Positions 45,332 to 56,010 of a DNA stretch of 64,000 bases are shown here, in pieces. Position numbers and translations under genes: made by a program. The notes beneath the pieces are model-generated. The model ran no database searches. It was not told the origin of the DNA and saw nothing but the letters and a program-made list of their open reading frames with translations. Position 1 is the stretch's first letter. Each line of letters starts with the position of its first letter. Origin of the DNA: Erythrobasidium yunnanense (lineage: Eukaryota; Basidiomycota; Cystobasidiomycetes; Erythrobasidiales; Erythrobasidiaceae); assembly GCA_001600175.1 (NCBI GenBank), contig BCJC01000005.1:476471-540470 (forward strand). Reading direction: 5' to 3'.

Positions 45332-47023
45332 TCACTTCCTTTCGCTCATAGCCTTGCATAATCTGACCATCGTACCGTTCTCCAGGTTGACCACAGCTCG
45401 TTCCAGTATTGCTTTGCTTTCTTTTGGGAAGATCGCTACGTTTTCCAATGTACCTCGAAGGAAGAACTCGAAGATACTCTTCCATAGTAGCCACTCTTTG
45501 CTGAGCTGGGCATCCAAGATCGGGAACGTCTTCTGCGTGACTCCAGCGCGCGCGGCCGCACGCTTTCTAGTTGTTCTAGAAAGTCGGATAGAGGCCCAAG
45601 CGGTATCGAGCGTCTCCCACTCATCGGCAAAAGCCACTATATGCAGGCCACCCGTTGGCTTATAAGCTGATTGACCGAATTTTGCTCTGTAGCCAAGTTG
45701 TACACCTTTTGGCGATTCACCCTTGTCGGCAAACTCGTCGATCTTCAGGACGATCATTTTGTCGAGTTTTGGACGTGGTACGTCGAAGGGAATACCCGCT
45801 AGATCCCCTATCGTGTTCCCCACGGGAGTCTGCAGCTTGCCAGCCATTGCCTCAAATCTGAAGGCGTCTCTTGAGGGCTCCAGCTTAGACCAGGCGGCCG
45901 AACGGTTACTGACCAAAGTGGCCCATTCATCTGAGCTCTTCGAGGACCCTGACTGCATGTCGCATTGTACTGACTGGAGCTTGCTATCTACCAGCGCGGA
46001 GGTCTGTGGACCTGCGAGGCCTTCGGCGAGTGCATATCCTGCTATACACCACCTGAGGGCAAGACCTGCAATGTCAGACAATATATCAGATTATAAGCTC
46101 CAGTGGTAAATGAGAAAGGAGGAAGACCAACCCATGCCAAATCGAACGATCTTGCGTGAATAAGCCGCGTCGGCCTCACTGGTAGCTGGCGCCAGAACAG
46201 TCTCTGTCCAATTCGGCAAGTCGTCCAGGTTGACTCGTTTCCAGCCTGCATTTAGCCCATAAAGCGTAAGCATGGGCGCGTTCGATGTTTTGGCGTATTC
46301 CAGTACTCTGTTGAATGCGCCTTCGTCCCATCGGGCATTGGCTCCCTTGTAGAAGCCTTTGGCGACTTTGGCAGTTGCACAAGTGAAGGTACAACCTTTC
46401 AGCTGCTTCGCGACTGGAAGTCGGAGCAGGTTGTCGAGCAGGCTGAAGGATGTATTGTTGTGAAAGACGAATGGCCGATCGCCAATGTATGAAGCTAGAA
46501 GCTTTGCTATGATTTGCAGTTGCCTAACTTTCTTCGCGTCTGGTACTTTGGTAGATTCGTTGACGCTAGTAAGAGGTCCACCTCGTAAGAGTCGGATATT
46601 GTGACGGGATGTGAATCGACCTCCAGGTATTGTAGAACACTTCAAGACTACGCTGATGAGAGCGCTGAGCTCATCGAATGTATTGTCCCCACCGAGGCGT
46701 TGACCAGCCAAGATCAACAGTTCAGCGGGAGAAGACCAATGTAGCAGCAAGTGCTCAAGTCTGAGCTTGTCGTCAAGTTCACCATCGAAGTGGTCTGCCG
46801 GACGCGAGACACAGCCTCAGTGTATGTAGATGCGTGGAGGTCTGTAGAAGCACTTACAGAGAACGACTGTGCCAGGCCTGGGAGCCAGTGCGTCCAGTAC
46901 ATGATCTGTATAGTCCCAGACGGGTCCTACGAAGTCGAAAGAGTCATGCGAGCGGAGATGCTGCAAGCGCGGATCGTTGCTATCCAACGGCTTTGGGGTT
47001 TGACTTTTGGGAGAGGTCGTCAT
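45332..47023 (-). CDS. Array copy E: nucleoside-hydrolase-like protein, unknown family
   Basis: Three exons (47023-46858, 46794-46132, 46065-45332) give 520 residues. Blocks: NDPRLQHLRSHDSFDF, WDYTDHVLDALAPRPGTVVL, HFDGELDDKLRLEHLLLHWS, ELLILAGQRLGGDNTFDEL, PFVFHNNTSFSLLDNLLRLP, GANARWDEGAFNRVLEYAKT, GLALRWCIAGYALAEGLAGP, PFDVPRPKLDKMIVLKIDEF and EFFLRGTLENVAIFPKESKA. The second intron (66 nt, phase 1, after RFGMG) is absent from copies B and C but its site is recognisable in copy A. This suggests that B and C lost it, or that A and E share a later gain. The start is supported by the conserved spacing to DPRLQHL. Confidence 0.75.
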
Positions 47024-47468
47024 TTTGCTGCTTGACTGTCTTTAGGTGTGATACGGAAGCCAAGCAGAGAGTCGCTCCCAGCTTTTGTAGGTAGATCACT
47101 CCAGCACCGCCGGGGAGCCTTCATAGGGAGGAAACTCTTCCTCTGTGGTCTCGAGGTGACAGTGATCTTTTTGCCTCGCTCGTGACTAGGTGAATTCACT
47201 GGCTTGCCAGTCTGGTAAATTGATAGTTCCGCAGGCGTATCTAGATCTACACATAGTCAGAGCGGGTGCGTTAGTAGAGGGAAAACAGAGAAAACGATTG
47301 TTGCTGTGCGTTGAGAAATCTATGAAAGAGAACGACATGATTTTACATGTACTGAATACTAAAGCATGAGTACTGCAAAGAGGCGAGGATGAGAGAAACG
47401 AGGGATGCGAACCAAGCATGGAATGAAGGAGAAAGACAATGTGTTTTTGCCGTTACGCTGCATACTCT
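47024..47468. other. Intergenic, array to Spg1
   Basis: About 445 bp between the start of array copy E and the stop of the Spg1 gene, both minus strand. A 77-codon ORF (47419-47186) has no protein character. Presumed promoter of copy E. Confidence 0.3.
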
Positions 47469-48650
47469 TCATGTATCGACGTAAATCAGGAGAGGTTCGC
47501 CCGTTTCTGTGATTTCCGGGATTGTACATTTAAGGTCGAAGGCCTATACGGGTCAATTTCTAAGCTTTGCACCGATCAAGCGGAGCTTTCGACATACCTT
47601 CGACAAGACAATCTTGAATATCTTCTGAACGTTTATCGAATGACTTGTCGAGCAGAATATCAAGGGTGCTTTCATTGCTCTTGCGAACTTCCGGGACTTG
47701 CAGTAACGGATTTAGCTATGGCTTAGAAAAGAGGGAGACGGAAAGTACCTGTTTTGTAATTTCTTCTTGTTCTTCTTTCGTAAATGCAGAGAACTGGTCA
47801 TATTTCGTTCCGATCTGTTCGACCTTCATTAGCGACTAGCCCTGCCTATCTGATGGAAAAAGACAGTCTACTCACAAGGAGCGGTATAGCCGTCTTGTTG
47901 AATCCCCTCGCCTGTCTATACCACTCTTTTATGCTATTGAGCGTACTCTTCCTACTCAGGTCAAACATGAAGAGAATAGCTACTGCGTCATTACAGACGA
48001 GCGGCAGCATGTTTACGAATTCTCTCTGCCCGCCCAGATCCCAGATCGAAAACACTATCTGCGTGTTGCGGATCGATATGCATTTCTCCATGAAGCTGCG
48101 CGAAACACACACGCCGATTCATCAGATCTTTTCTGCGAAACTTCTAGAATGGAAGAAGAGCCTCACTTCACGCCCAGCGTCTGTATATAGTCTTCGTCAA
48201 AGCTGCCCTCGACGTATTTCACCATCAAAGACGTCTTCCCAATCTGAATCAGGACCACGTTGTTGCGTTATGTAATCAGGCACGGGCGCAGGTAGTGATG
48301 GATGAGGAGTAGCGAAACCAACGATGATATCAGCGAACGTCAATTGTTGAATTAAGCGAGGGCTCGCACCTGCGCGTCACCGACCATTCCGACCTTGTTC
48401 GAATTGGATGTCAGTACCGATTCTCGCGTAGAGTTCATTCGCTAGCAGCCGCAAAGCCCACCTTGAGCACCACGCTACAGATTATAGATTCTATTAGCTT
48501 GCTGTGCGCCTGCCTGACTTCGCACGACCCGGCTCACCTTGTCCTCTCCTCTGAGTCAGTCGACGTCGTTGGATCAGATGGGACATCTGCGTCGCTTGCT
48601 TGATGGTGATGACTTGATGTCGATGCTACTGGCTGCTGCTGTTCTGCCAT
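47469..48650 (-). CDS. SPG1: Spg1/Tem1 septation GTPase
   Basis: Eight exons (48650-48538, 48474-48462, 48393-48370, 48243-48167, 48095-47876, 47814-47749, 47696-47598, 47543-47469) give 228 residues. GTPase motifs: P-loop GDAQIGKTS, switch [19 protein letters not shown]3 [10 protein letters not shown]4 TKYD. The word [14 protein letters not shown] and the WDLGGQ form are diagnostic for Spg1/Tem1, which starts the septation or mitotic-exit network at spindle poles. There is no C-terminal prenylation box, as expected. Two internal exons are tiny: 13 nt (encoding VVLK) and 24 nt (VGMVGDAQ), and the P-loop is split by an intron. Confidence 0.92.
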
Positions 48651-48874
48651 TTTGACACTTTGACCAGGCCTGAGCCCTTGATATCACGACGCTTGATTTG
48701 CCTTGGTTCTCCTTGATCTTGATACCGCTACAGCCTGGACTACTGTATATCTATCATATACTTCGGGCGATTCTACTTCCTGACGAGTTTGCTGACGATG
48801 AGTTGCTAACAAAAGGGCGAACGAGGACTAAGATGCATATGGCTGAACTTGACGCTTCCTCCTCCTCCCCCTTC

Positions 48875-49480
48875 TCATGCCATTCTGTATCTGCACCTAT
48901 CCACAGCGAGCAAAAACTCGCTTCCTTGACTCTGGGTATTACCGGTTTGGCTGCCCTGCTGACCGACCATCTGCTCGACTTCTCTTCCCAGGTCTTTCCC
49001 TTTAGCCTCGACATGCCATCCTAGCGGTCCACAATCACAGTCTGCACATGATAGGAAGCGGATGTTGTCGCCATTACTGTCACTCTGCACGCCTTTGGTG
49101 AAGCCGATATTCTCAAAAGTCAAGGCAGACGTGACGAGCCAGACATCATGCAGGCTGTCGGTAGATTCTGAAGATGATGTAGAAGGTGGGAAAGGTGATT
49201 GTTTGTCGTCGGTATGCCGTGACTTCGAGCTTGCTTGCGGTAGGTCGAGCTGGCAGAAACAGAGTCGCAAGACTGTCGCATCAGCTTAGATGCCTTCTGA
49301 TGCATAAAATGAATGATTGCCTACTACTCTTGTATCTCGCTGTGCCAATGTCGCCTGTCCTTTCCGCAAGATGTACCCTCTGCATTTCTCCAGCGGGCAG
49401 AAGATGTCTGCTGTGTTGCGCCCATCTTCGCCAACAAGTTTAGGCCGTAGTTCTGGTGTATATGGTTGGATAGAAGCCAT
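48875..49480 (-). CDS. DSS4: Dss4/Mss4-like Rab-binding zinc protein
   Basis: Starts MASIQPYTPELRPKLVGE, with the first zinc pair CPLEKC and RKGQATLAQRD. The second exon has SLHDVWLVTSALTFENIGFT and the second zinc pair CADCDCGPLGWH, the signature of the Mss4/Dss4 family. These proteins bind nucleotide-free exocytic Rabs and act as chaperone or weak exchange factor in secretion. To keep the frame between the two zinc pairs the intron must use a GC donor (about 49307) and a CAG acceptor (about 49260). With the GT donors nearby the frame shifts into a dead end. The C-terminus RYRMA is reached at 48875. Confidence 0.75.
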
Positions 49481-50328
49481 GTCGAAGCTCGAATGCCCAA
49501 AGATTTGATGTCAAAAGCCAACGAGCCTCTTTCCTTCGCTCATCGTCATTCAGTCCGGTCTTTCTGTACTAACATGACTATGAATCAGTCCTCGAGAAGT
49601 CCAAGGAGTAGTATATCTACAGTGCTCTGCTGCAAGCCATCCTCGAAACTTGGCCTACGAATAAGCAAGCCGCGCCCTCTCCGAACTGCTAAAGGTCGCC
49701 TCTCCCTCATCCAACCGCTTCGTTGATACGAATGGAACAGCTTGCGACTCTGACTATCGTCATGCGCAATGCGCTGTGCTGCACTCCCGGCTGCGCTTCC
49801 TACAAACCTCAAGGCGATGAAGCATCAGCACCTGCAACCAACAAGCCATGACGCGCATTCCTACCATCTGCTACAAAAGCACCTGAGACACGACGCAGCA
49901 GCAAATCAGCAAATGAGCGCCACCATCAACGCTAGTGATGATAGCCGACAGCCCGCGAAGCGAAAGTGGGTATTCATAGATCTTGACGGGTTCTTTCTCA
50001 AAATAATAGCACCACTTTCTCATAACTTACGCGAAGTCGTTACCCGACAAATCATGACGAAGTCTTCTTCTGACACATACTGTCATGAGCGGCATATTAC
50101 CTGACCGCAGGTGAACCGGGTGCTAAATGACTGCAACAAATTGGCTGCCCGCTGAGGCTCCCGCCGAATTACACCTCCCCGCTGCGAGTCCCTCTCATCT
50201 CTGCACCTTTGACGCGTCATAAAGACACTATACATAGTGCAAGACACCCTGAGTACCTGCAAATCCGCGAATGTACCTGAAACAGTTGCAATTAGCGCAA
50301 TACGGCAAGCCAAATTGTGTGACGCGCT
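49481..50328. other. Intergenic region, no resolved gene
   Basis: About 850 bp between the minus-strand DSS4 start and the promoter of the secreted repeat gene. Short ORFs are present, for example MRNALCCTPGCASYKPQGDE at about 49762, but I could not chain them into a gene. Nothing recognisable. Confidence 0.3.
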
Positions 50329-50352
50329 CCCCTCAAGTAATGCATTGAGGGG
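50329..50352. promoter_or_regulatory. Palindromic pair of CCCCT stress-response elements
   Basis: CCCCTCAA (50329-50336) and TTGAGGGG (50345-50352) form an 8-bp inverted repeat with an 8-nt spacer. Each arm holds CCCCT/AGGGG, the Msn2/4-type stress element known in yeasts. It lies about 20 bp upstream of the TATA box and 143 bp before the ATG of the secreted repeat gene, so it is a plausible activator site for it. Confidence 0.45.
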
Positions 50353-50370
50353 ATCGTCGTCCATCAGAGG

Positions 50371-50376
50371 TATAAA
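50371..50376 (+). promoter_or_regulatory. TATA box of the secreted repeat gene
   Basis: TATAAA, 119 bp before the ATG at 50495, followed by a long CT-rich leader (50384-50430) and a CA-rich stretch. This layout is typical of highly expressed fungal genes. Confidence 0.55.
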
Positions 50377-50494
50377 GACTGCTTGTTTCCCGTCTCTTCT
50401 TTCTCTTCTTTCTTCTCCTCACACAACCACCACACACTCCTGCTCCGCCTTCATCTTCATCCTTTGCTTCTAGCTTAACCAACCAACATACACG

Positions 50495-51567
50495 ATGGTT
50501 GCCTTCAAGCATGCATTCATTGTCTCCCTAGTCGCCGGGTTCACCCTTGGCGCACCCATCCTTGTCGAAAGACAGGGAGCCGGTGTTGGAGCTGTAAGTG
50601 AACGACTCTCCTGCGTCGATACTGCTTGGCAATGCTGATGTGCGTCTATCTGTCTAATGTAGGGCTGTGATGCCATCCTTACCGATGCAGACACCGCTTC
50701 TGGCCAAGTCGTCAAGCAGGGTGGTGCTTACCTTGCCGACAAGCTCAAGGGAGGTGGCCTTCGACGAAGACAAGGAGCAGGTGTCGGCGACGTAAGTTGC
50801 TGAACAATCCTGTCCAATAGCGGTTCTGACGGATCTTCTCTCGCCACGCAGGGATGCAATGCCATCTTGACCGATGCCGATACTGCCTCGGGTCAAGTCG
50901 TAAAGCAAGCTGGTGCCTACCTCGCCGACAAATTGAAGGCAGGAGCAGCAGCTGGCCCTGGCAAGCGACAGCTCGACAAGATGGGTGCGGGTATCGGCTA
51001 CGTCGTCGAAGCCCTCCCTGGCGGTCAGACAGCTGGAGAGCAAATCATCTCTTCCACTGGCACCATCGATGGTGATGGCACCGAAGGCTCAGCCGATCTC
51101 GGTGAAGCGATCGGACAGGCGGAGCTCAGCACGGGCAACGCAATCACCAAGACTGCGTTCGGTACCACAACTGGCTCAAACGCTGGCACGGGTGCAGGTG
51201 GACCTCCCGACCCTAAAGGACACAAGAGACAGCTCGATAAGATGGGAGCTGGAGTCGGATACGTAGTCGAGGCGCTTCCAGGTGGACAGAGCGCAGGAGA
51301 GCAAATCACCTCTTCCACCGGAACCATTGATGGAAACGGTACAGAGGGTTCTGCAATGTTGGGAGAGGCAGTGGGGCAGGCTGAGCTTAGCGTTGGAGAC
51401 GTAAGTCGTGCTGTCATCATTGGGTCTCGGTCGACATAGAGCTGACTCTCGCATCGAATCAACAGGCCGTTACCGAGACTGCCTTTGGCACCACGACTAA
51501 CAGTGGAAACGCTGGAAAGGGCGGCAGTGCTCCTCCACCTCCTGCTCCCAAGGGCAAGGGTCACTAA
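50495..51567 (+). CDS. Secreted repeat protein with Kex2-type sites (KEP candidate)
   Basis: Four exons (50495-50593, 50663-50791, 50852-51400, 51466-51567) give 292 residues. A signal peptide (MVAFKHAFIVSLVAGFTLGA) is followed by VERQGAGVGA. Two copies of a ~40-residue repeat follow (GC-AILTDADTASGQVVKQ, GAYLADKLK), then two copies of a ~70-residue repeat starting KRQLDKMGAG-GYVVEALPGG and ending TAFGTTT. The units begin after RRRQ, GKRQ or HKRQ, so Kex2-like cleavage would release peptides with N-terminal Gln, which can cyclise to pyroglutamate. All three introns are phase 0. The tail is Gly/Pro/Lys-rich. Processed repeat proteins of this layout include Ustilago Rep1 and fungal pheromone precursors; the role here is unknown. 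Confidence 0.8.
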
Positions 51568-52090
51568 GCTGTCTGAGCTGCCCGCCATTTCCTCTCACTT
51601 CCTCATCTCTCTACTCAAGATCAGTATCTCTACTCAAGACCAGTATCTAATGATAATGCCAAAACGTTCGCGAGTCACAGTTACAATTGTAGTCTCGCAG
51701 TCAGCTATCATGTGAAGAAGCAGTATCAACCAATGTAGCCTTAGATCATCCAAAAGCCGCTATAGGCAAACCAGTAATTCATGCATCATCATTGAAACAG
51801 TCCTTGCTCAGTTGAGCTTTACATGACCGCTTGTCGCCTTGCCTTTCTCGCTTGTTCCTTCTTGGACAGCTTCCGGATGTACCATAGCTGTCAATACAGC
51901 ATGCAATAACATGATACATCGCAGGCTCTTGCTTCTTGGTGCTGGAACCGTGAAGTCCGGCCCGCCTGCAAATCTATGCTGCCGAAGGCGACCATCTCCG
52001 ACCTCGATTCTGGCTTTCTGCTGCTCTAACACCTTGAATACACGAATGACATAGTCTACGACCCTGACCATATTAGCCGAAGACCTTGCG
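51568..52090. other. Intergenic, repeat gene to MFS transporter
   Basis: About 520 bp between two plus-strand genes; presumably 3' UTR and promoter. ORFs in the region are short and without family features. Confidence 0.3.
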
Positions 52091-54084
52091 ATGCCTGCTC
52101 CTCAGGATCCAGAAATACATGCAAATCCTGGCCATGCTGGAAATGCGCTACACCCAGCTAGTTCGACATCTTCCGTCAAGAGCATACAGCGCGATGTGGA
52201 AGCTTCCTCGTCCACGTTACCTTCTTCCTCTGCTGCCATCATCACAGAATCGACACAAGTATGGCCAACTCTCACGACTTTTCAGAAAATCATCATTCCC
52301 TTAATAACGACAATGGCTATGATCATGCAAAGTGCATCAAGTATCGGTGTATCACTTCTGATCCGCCCTATCTCCCTCGATCTCGATATTCCAGCATATG
52401 AGGTTCAATGGCTCGCTTCGACTTCCGTGCTGGGATTCATTACGACACTACTGCTGTTTGGAAGGATAGCAGACATATACGGCCATAAGCCGTGTTTCGT
52501 GCTGGGACTATGCGTTGCGACGCTTTTCAATTTGGCGTGTGCGCTGGCGAAGACAAAGAACCAGATGTTCGTTTTCCGTGCGATATCAGGATGTGGGTTT
52601 GCATGGTACGTTTCTCTCTCTGTTTACCATACCCTTGTACGCATATTGATGCGGAATTGTCATCTCTGCCAGCTCGATACCCGCTGGCTTAGGCATTCTC
52701 GCTACATCCTTCAGACCTGGTCCAGCCAAGTCAAGGGCGTTTGCAGCTTTCTCAGCAGGTGCCCCGACAGGCGCAGTTGTGTACGTATCGTAACACCGTC
52801 ATGCCTGGATAGTTCTGATGAGCGGCTCTCATCACATCACAGCGGTCTACTACTCTCAGGACTTACAGCAGAGACTACAGCGCCAGGCTGGCGGACGAAC
52901 TTTTATCTGTTGACTGGGATCTGTGCGCTCCTCGTGATCGGTGCGATCTTCATTGTTCCAGGCAGTCTTCTGCCTCGAAAACCCTCATCCACTATTACCG
53001 ATAGCAGCATAGACTACATCGGCGCCCTTCTATCCGTCTCTGGCTTGGTACTCTTTGCATTCGCGTTAGCCGACGGATCAGGCGCAGATAAGGGCTGGAA
53101 AACACCTTATATCCCTACATTCTTGGCAGTAGGAGCATTGTTATTGGTTGCCTTCCTAGTTTGGGAGTGGTATGTCGAGAATAGGACAGATAAAACTCCC
53201 CTGATGCGGCTTAGCATTTGGAAGAAGGGAAAATTTGCAGTCCTGCAGTTGGCTGGCTTCCTCCTCTTCGGAGCATTCACTACGTAAGTCGTCTGCATCT
53301 TACTACATGGACGAGGCCGAAGGAGACGTAGCTGACCTCTTACTTTGATTTGGGCAGTACCATGTTCTATATGTCGATGTACTGGGAGAACTACGAACAT
53401 CTAGCCATCACGGCAGTGACAGCACGCTTTGTTCCGTTTACTATCGCTGGGATATCGATGAACGTCATTGGCGCAGTCATAGTATCTCGCCTGCCTGCTC
53501 AAGTTATCTTACTCGGTGGACTGGCCTGCACGGCGCTTTCTTGCTTACTTTTGGCAATTATGGATACAACAGCAACTTGTAGGCATACTCTCATACCTGA
53601 ATCTTGAGTACTGGCTGACTAAAGACTTTGAAATGCAGACTGGGCCTATCAATTCGTCTCGACATGTCTGCTAGTGATGGCAGCGGATGCGTTCTTCCTG
53701 ATCGCGCTCTTATACGCCTCCACCATCAGTTCAAAGCACGAACAAGCGCAAGCAGGCAGTATAATCAGCACGATGACGCAATTGAGCAGTATCGTCGTGC
53801 TGGCGATCTCTACCATCATCTCCTCTTCTGTCCAAGTCAAGGAATCTGCAAGACTAGGAGAGCCTTTGCTGGATTTCCGGAACACACCGGCTACGAGCAT
53901 ACCGAGGCCTGCCCTGCTGAAAAGCTATAAAGCGGCTTGGTGGTTCTGCTTTGCGCTAGAAGCGGCAGCTATCCTGGTGGTGATTGTGGGTTGTAGAGGG
54001 ATGGGATATGTAGGCCTGAGAAAAACGGCGAAAGCGGCCTCTGTACACAAGCCCATCGCAAAACAGGCGGAGGAAAAGCTATAA
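52091..54084 (+). CDS. MFS transporter, drug:H+ antiporter (14-TM) type
   Basis: Five exons (52091-52605, 52673-52780, 52843-53283, 53358-53578, 53639-54084) give 576 residues with a ~70-residue hydrophilic N-terminus and about 14 hydrophobic helices. The loop 2-3 signature GRIADIYGHKP is the MFS G-x-x-x-D-x-x-G-x-[KR] motif. WLASTSVLGFITTLLLFGRI and GWRTNFYLLTGICALLVIG match DHA2-like antiporters. Acts at the plasma membrane or vacuole; substrate unknown. No biosynthetic cluster surrounds it. Each splice join restores the helix pattern. Confidence 0.88.
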
Positions 54085-54267
54085 TATTATATGCAGAAGG
54101 TAGAAATCGGGTTAGTTTAGCAGAATAGAGGATGTTGCATTGTAGTTGGCATTATAGTAGAAACAACAGTATCATAGATGAAAAAGACCGCCGGCCACAG
54201 ATGTTGGCTCAGAATGCAGTTCCACACCCGCGCTCGAGCATCTCCAGACTGCACTTTCAGATCTCAT

Positions 54268-55925
54268 TTACTTCAGGAGCTCCTTGATCATCTGTGCGCC
54301 CTTCGTATTGACTTCCGCAAATCTCGGTCTGAACCACTCTGCCGTATTCTCAAACCTTTTCCTGTATGCCTCAAACTCCCCGAACCTCACACACTGGCTC
54401 CACCCTCTTGCAGCGACCATGAATTCTGCATCGTCCGATCTATGCGACTTATCATGACATGCCGCTCTGATGGCCGATTCGAGTCTTTCGGTATCGCGAA
54501 ATAGGTATTCGGATACGCCAAACCAGAGGCGGAAGATGGGCGTTGCTGCTAATGATAGGTGGGAATAGGGAGATAGCTGAAGCTGATGCCACGAATCGAC
54601 GATTGCAAGAAGTGATAAATGCGAATTTGCAGGTGCGCCAGACCCGTTTTCGCCATTACTTGTTGGAGGAGGCCCAGTTGCGAATTCGTCGAACACCGCA
54701 TCTTCAATGAAGACAGCTTGTTGCCCTTCCTTCTTCGCCGGCGGAAAGACGAAATCCCGCGCTTTGTACATCCTTTCTCTCAATTCGTCTTCTTTCTCGC
54801 CAATCATGAGCTTGAAGATCTCCGTCACGCTTTTGGCGTACTGGTCTATTTGAACCCTGGCGACTGGATTCAGTAAGGCTAGGCCGGCGTAGACATGCCA
54901 CTTGGAAGAATAGATTCGAAGTGTGATGTTGATTTTCGCGACTTCTATACCGCGAACATATCGGCCAGACTCCCAAGGGAAGGCGCCGGACATATGCCAT
55001 GCTGTACCCATGCTGATATTCAGAGATGCATCAGCCGTCCCGCTCCTAGCATGTTCGCCGGTAGTCACCTCAAGAACGCTGCATGCGTGACTGCCTGCGT
55101 ATTGGCTGTCACTTCATCATGCTCGTCGTAGCTCAAGTATACCAGCCGGCTCTGTAAAGGCGCAACAATGTCCTCCACGATCTTCATCTGCTCATCGGTG
55201 CCTCTGTGCTGTATCAGAATCTGCACAGAAGTCACTTCAGTCCCATAAGACACTGATTGAAATGACACTTACCAAAGCCTGGCCTGCAGGATTCACGCTG
55301 GGGCCGTGAAGCGAGTGAAGAGAGATAATCGAGACGTCTTGAGGGAGATGTGCTTCGAAAGCATCTTTCTCAGGCGCCTTTACAGATGTTTGGCCTGCGA
55401 CTATCGCCCCTAATTTGGTAGCTGCATGTAAATGTCAGATCAGTATAGCTCGCTGTAGCTGTGAGTGAAGTAGCTTACACGGTCCAAACTCTTCCACTAC
55501 GCGGTCGATGTACTCTGCCTCGACTGAGTATATGATATAGTCGGCTATCCGTGACACCAGATGCCCATCTCTGAGGACTCTGACGGATGGATGGTCTGCC
55601 TCAGACGCATCAGCTTTACGCAGATTGCGTAGCATTGATATCTCAAGCTACCTTTCCACTCTTCACGCAGCCGGTCATACGCGCTTGGCTTGTCGCATAC
55701 ATAGACCCTGGTACATCAGTTCGCAAAACAAATGGGATAGGGATAGGACGTCAAGGAAGTGAATAGAGAGAGTGGGAGCGAGAGAATGTCAGGAGAACTC
55801 GAAAACATCAGTCGGTCAAGTCCAGTTACGCACCTCCGCCTGCCGTTGTCGCTCATGTACTTTGCATACATCTTGCCCATTTCGCCCATCCCGATGATCC
55901 CTACGCTCGCTTTGCTGTCGACCAT
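54268..55925 (-). CDS. TYR1: Prephenate dehydrogenase (tyrosine biosynthesis)
   Basis: Six exons (55925-55834, 55707-55652, 55595-55479, 55421-55273, 55220-55069, 55012-54268) give 436 residues. The NAD-binding motif is VGIIGMGEMGKMYAKYM (G-x-G-x-x-G). Further family words are RIADYIIYSVEAEYID, GAIVAGQTSVKAPE, VSIISLHSLHGPSVNP with the conserved His, and HDEVTANTQAVTHAAF. It oxidatively decarboxylates prephenate to 4-hydroxyphenylpyruvate using NAD(P)+. Length matches yeast Tyr1. The upstream Met at 55958 would add 11 residues before the Rossmann start; the Met at 55925 fits better. Confidence 0.92.
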
Positions 55926-56010
55926 TGTGTATACCGTGTATAGTTGGAGCTGTTTCAAGGGAATTGCTTGCTTCTTGGCTTTCGCATTATCTCAGTATCA
56001 CTATGCACCC

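Noticed and set aside
38021-47023. Family array as a transposon or virus-derived repeat
   Set aside because: No terminal repeats, target duplications or transposase/polymerase/capsid domains; the copies have host-like introns at shared positions and fit gene duplication.
50329-50352. CCCCTCAA/TTGAGGGG as a transcription terminator hairpin
   Set aside because: Fungal Pol II genes do not use such terminators, and the site lies upstream of a TATA box, so a regulatory palindrome fits better.
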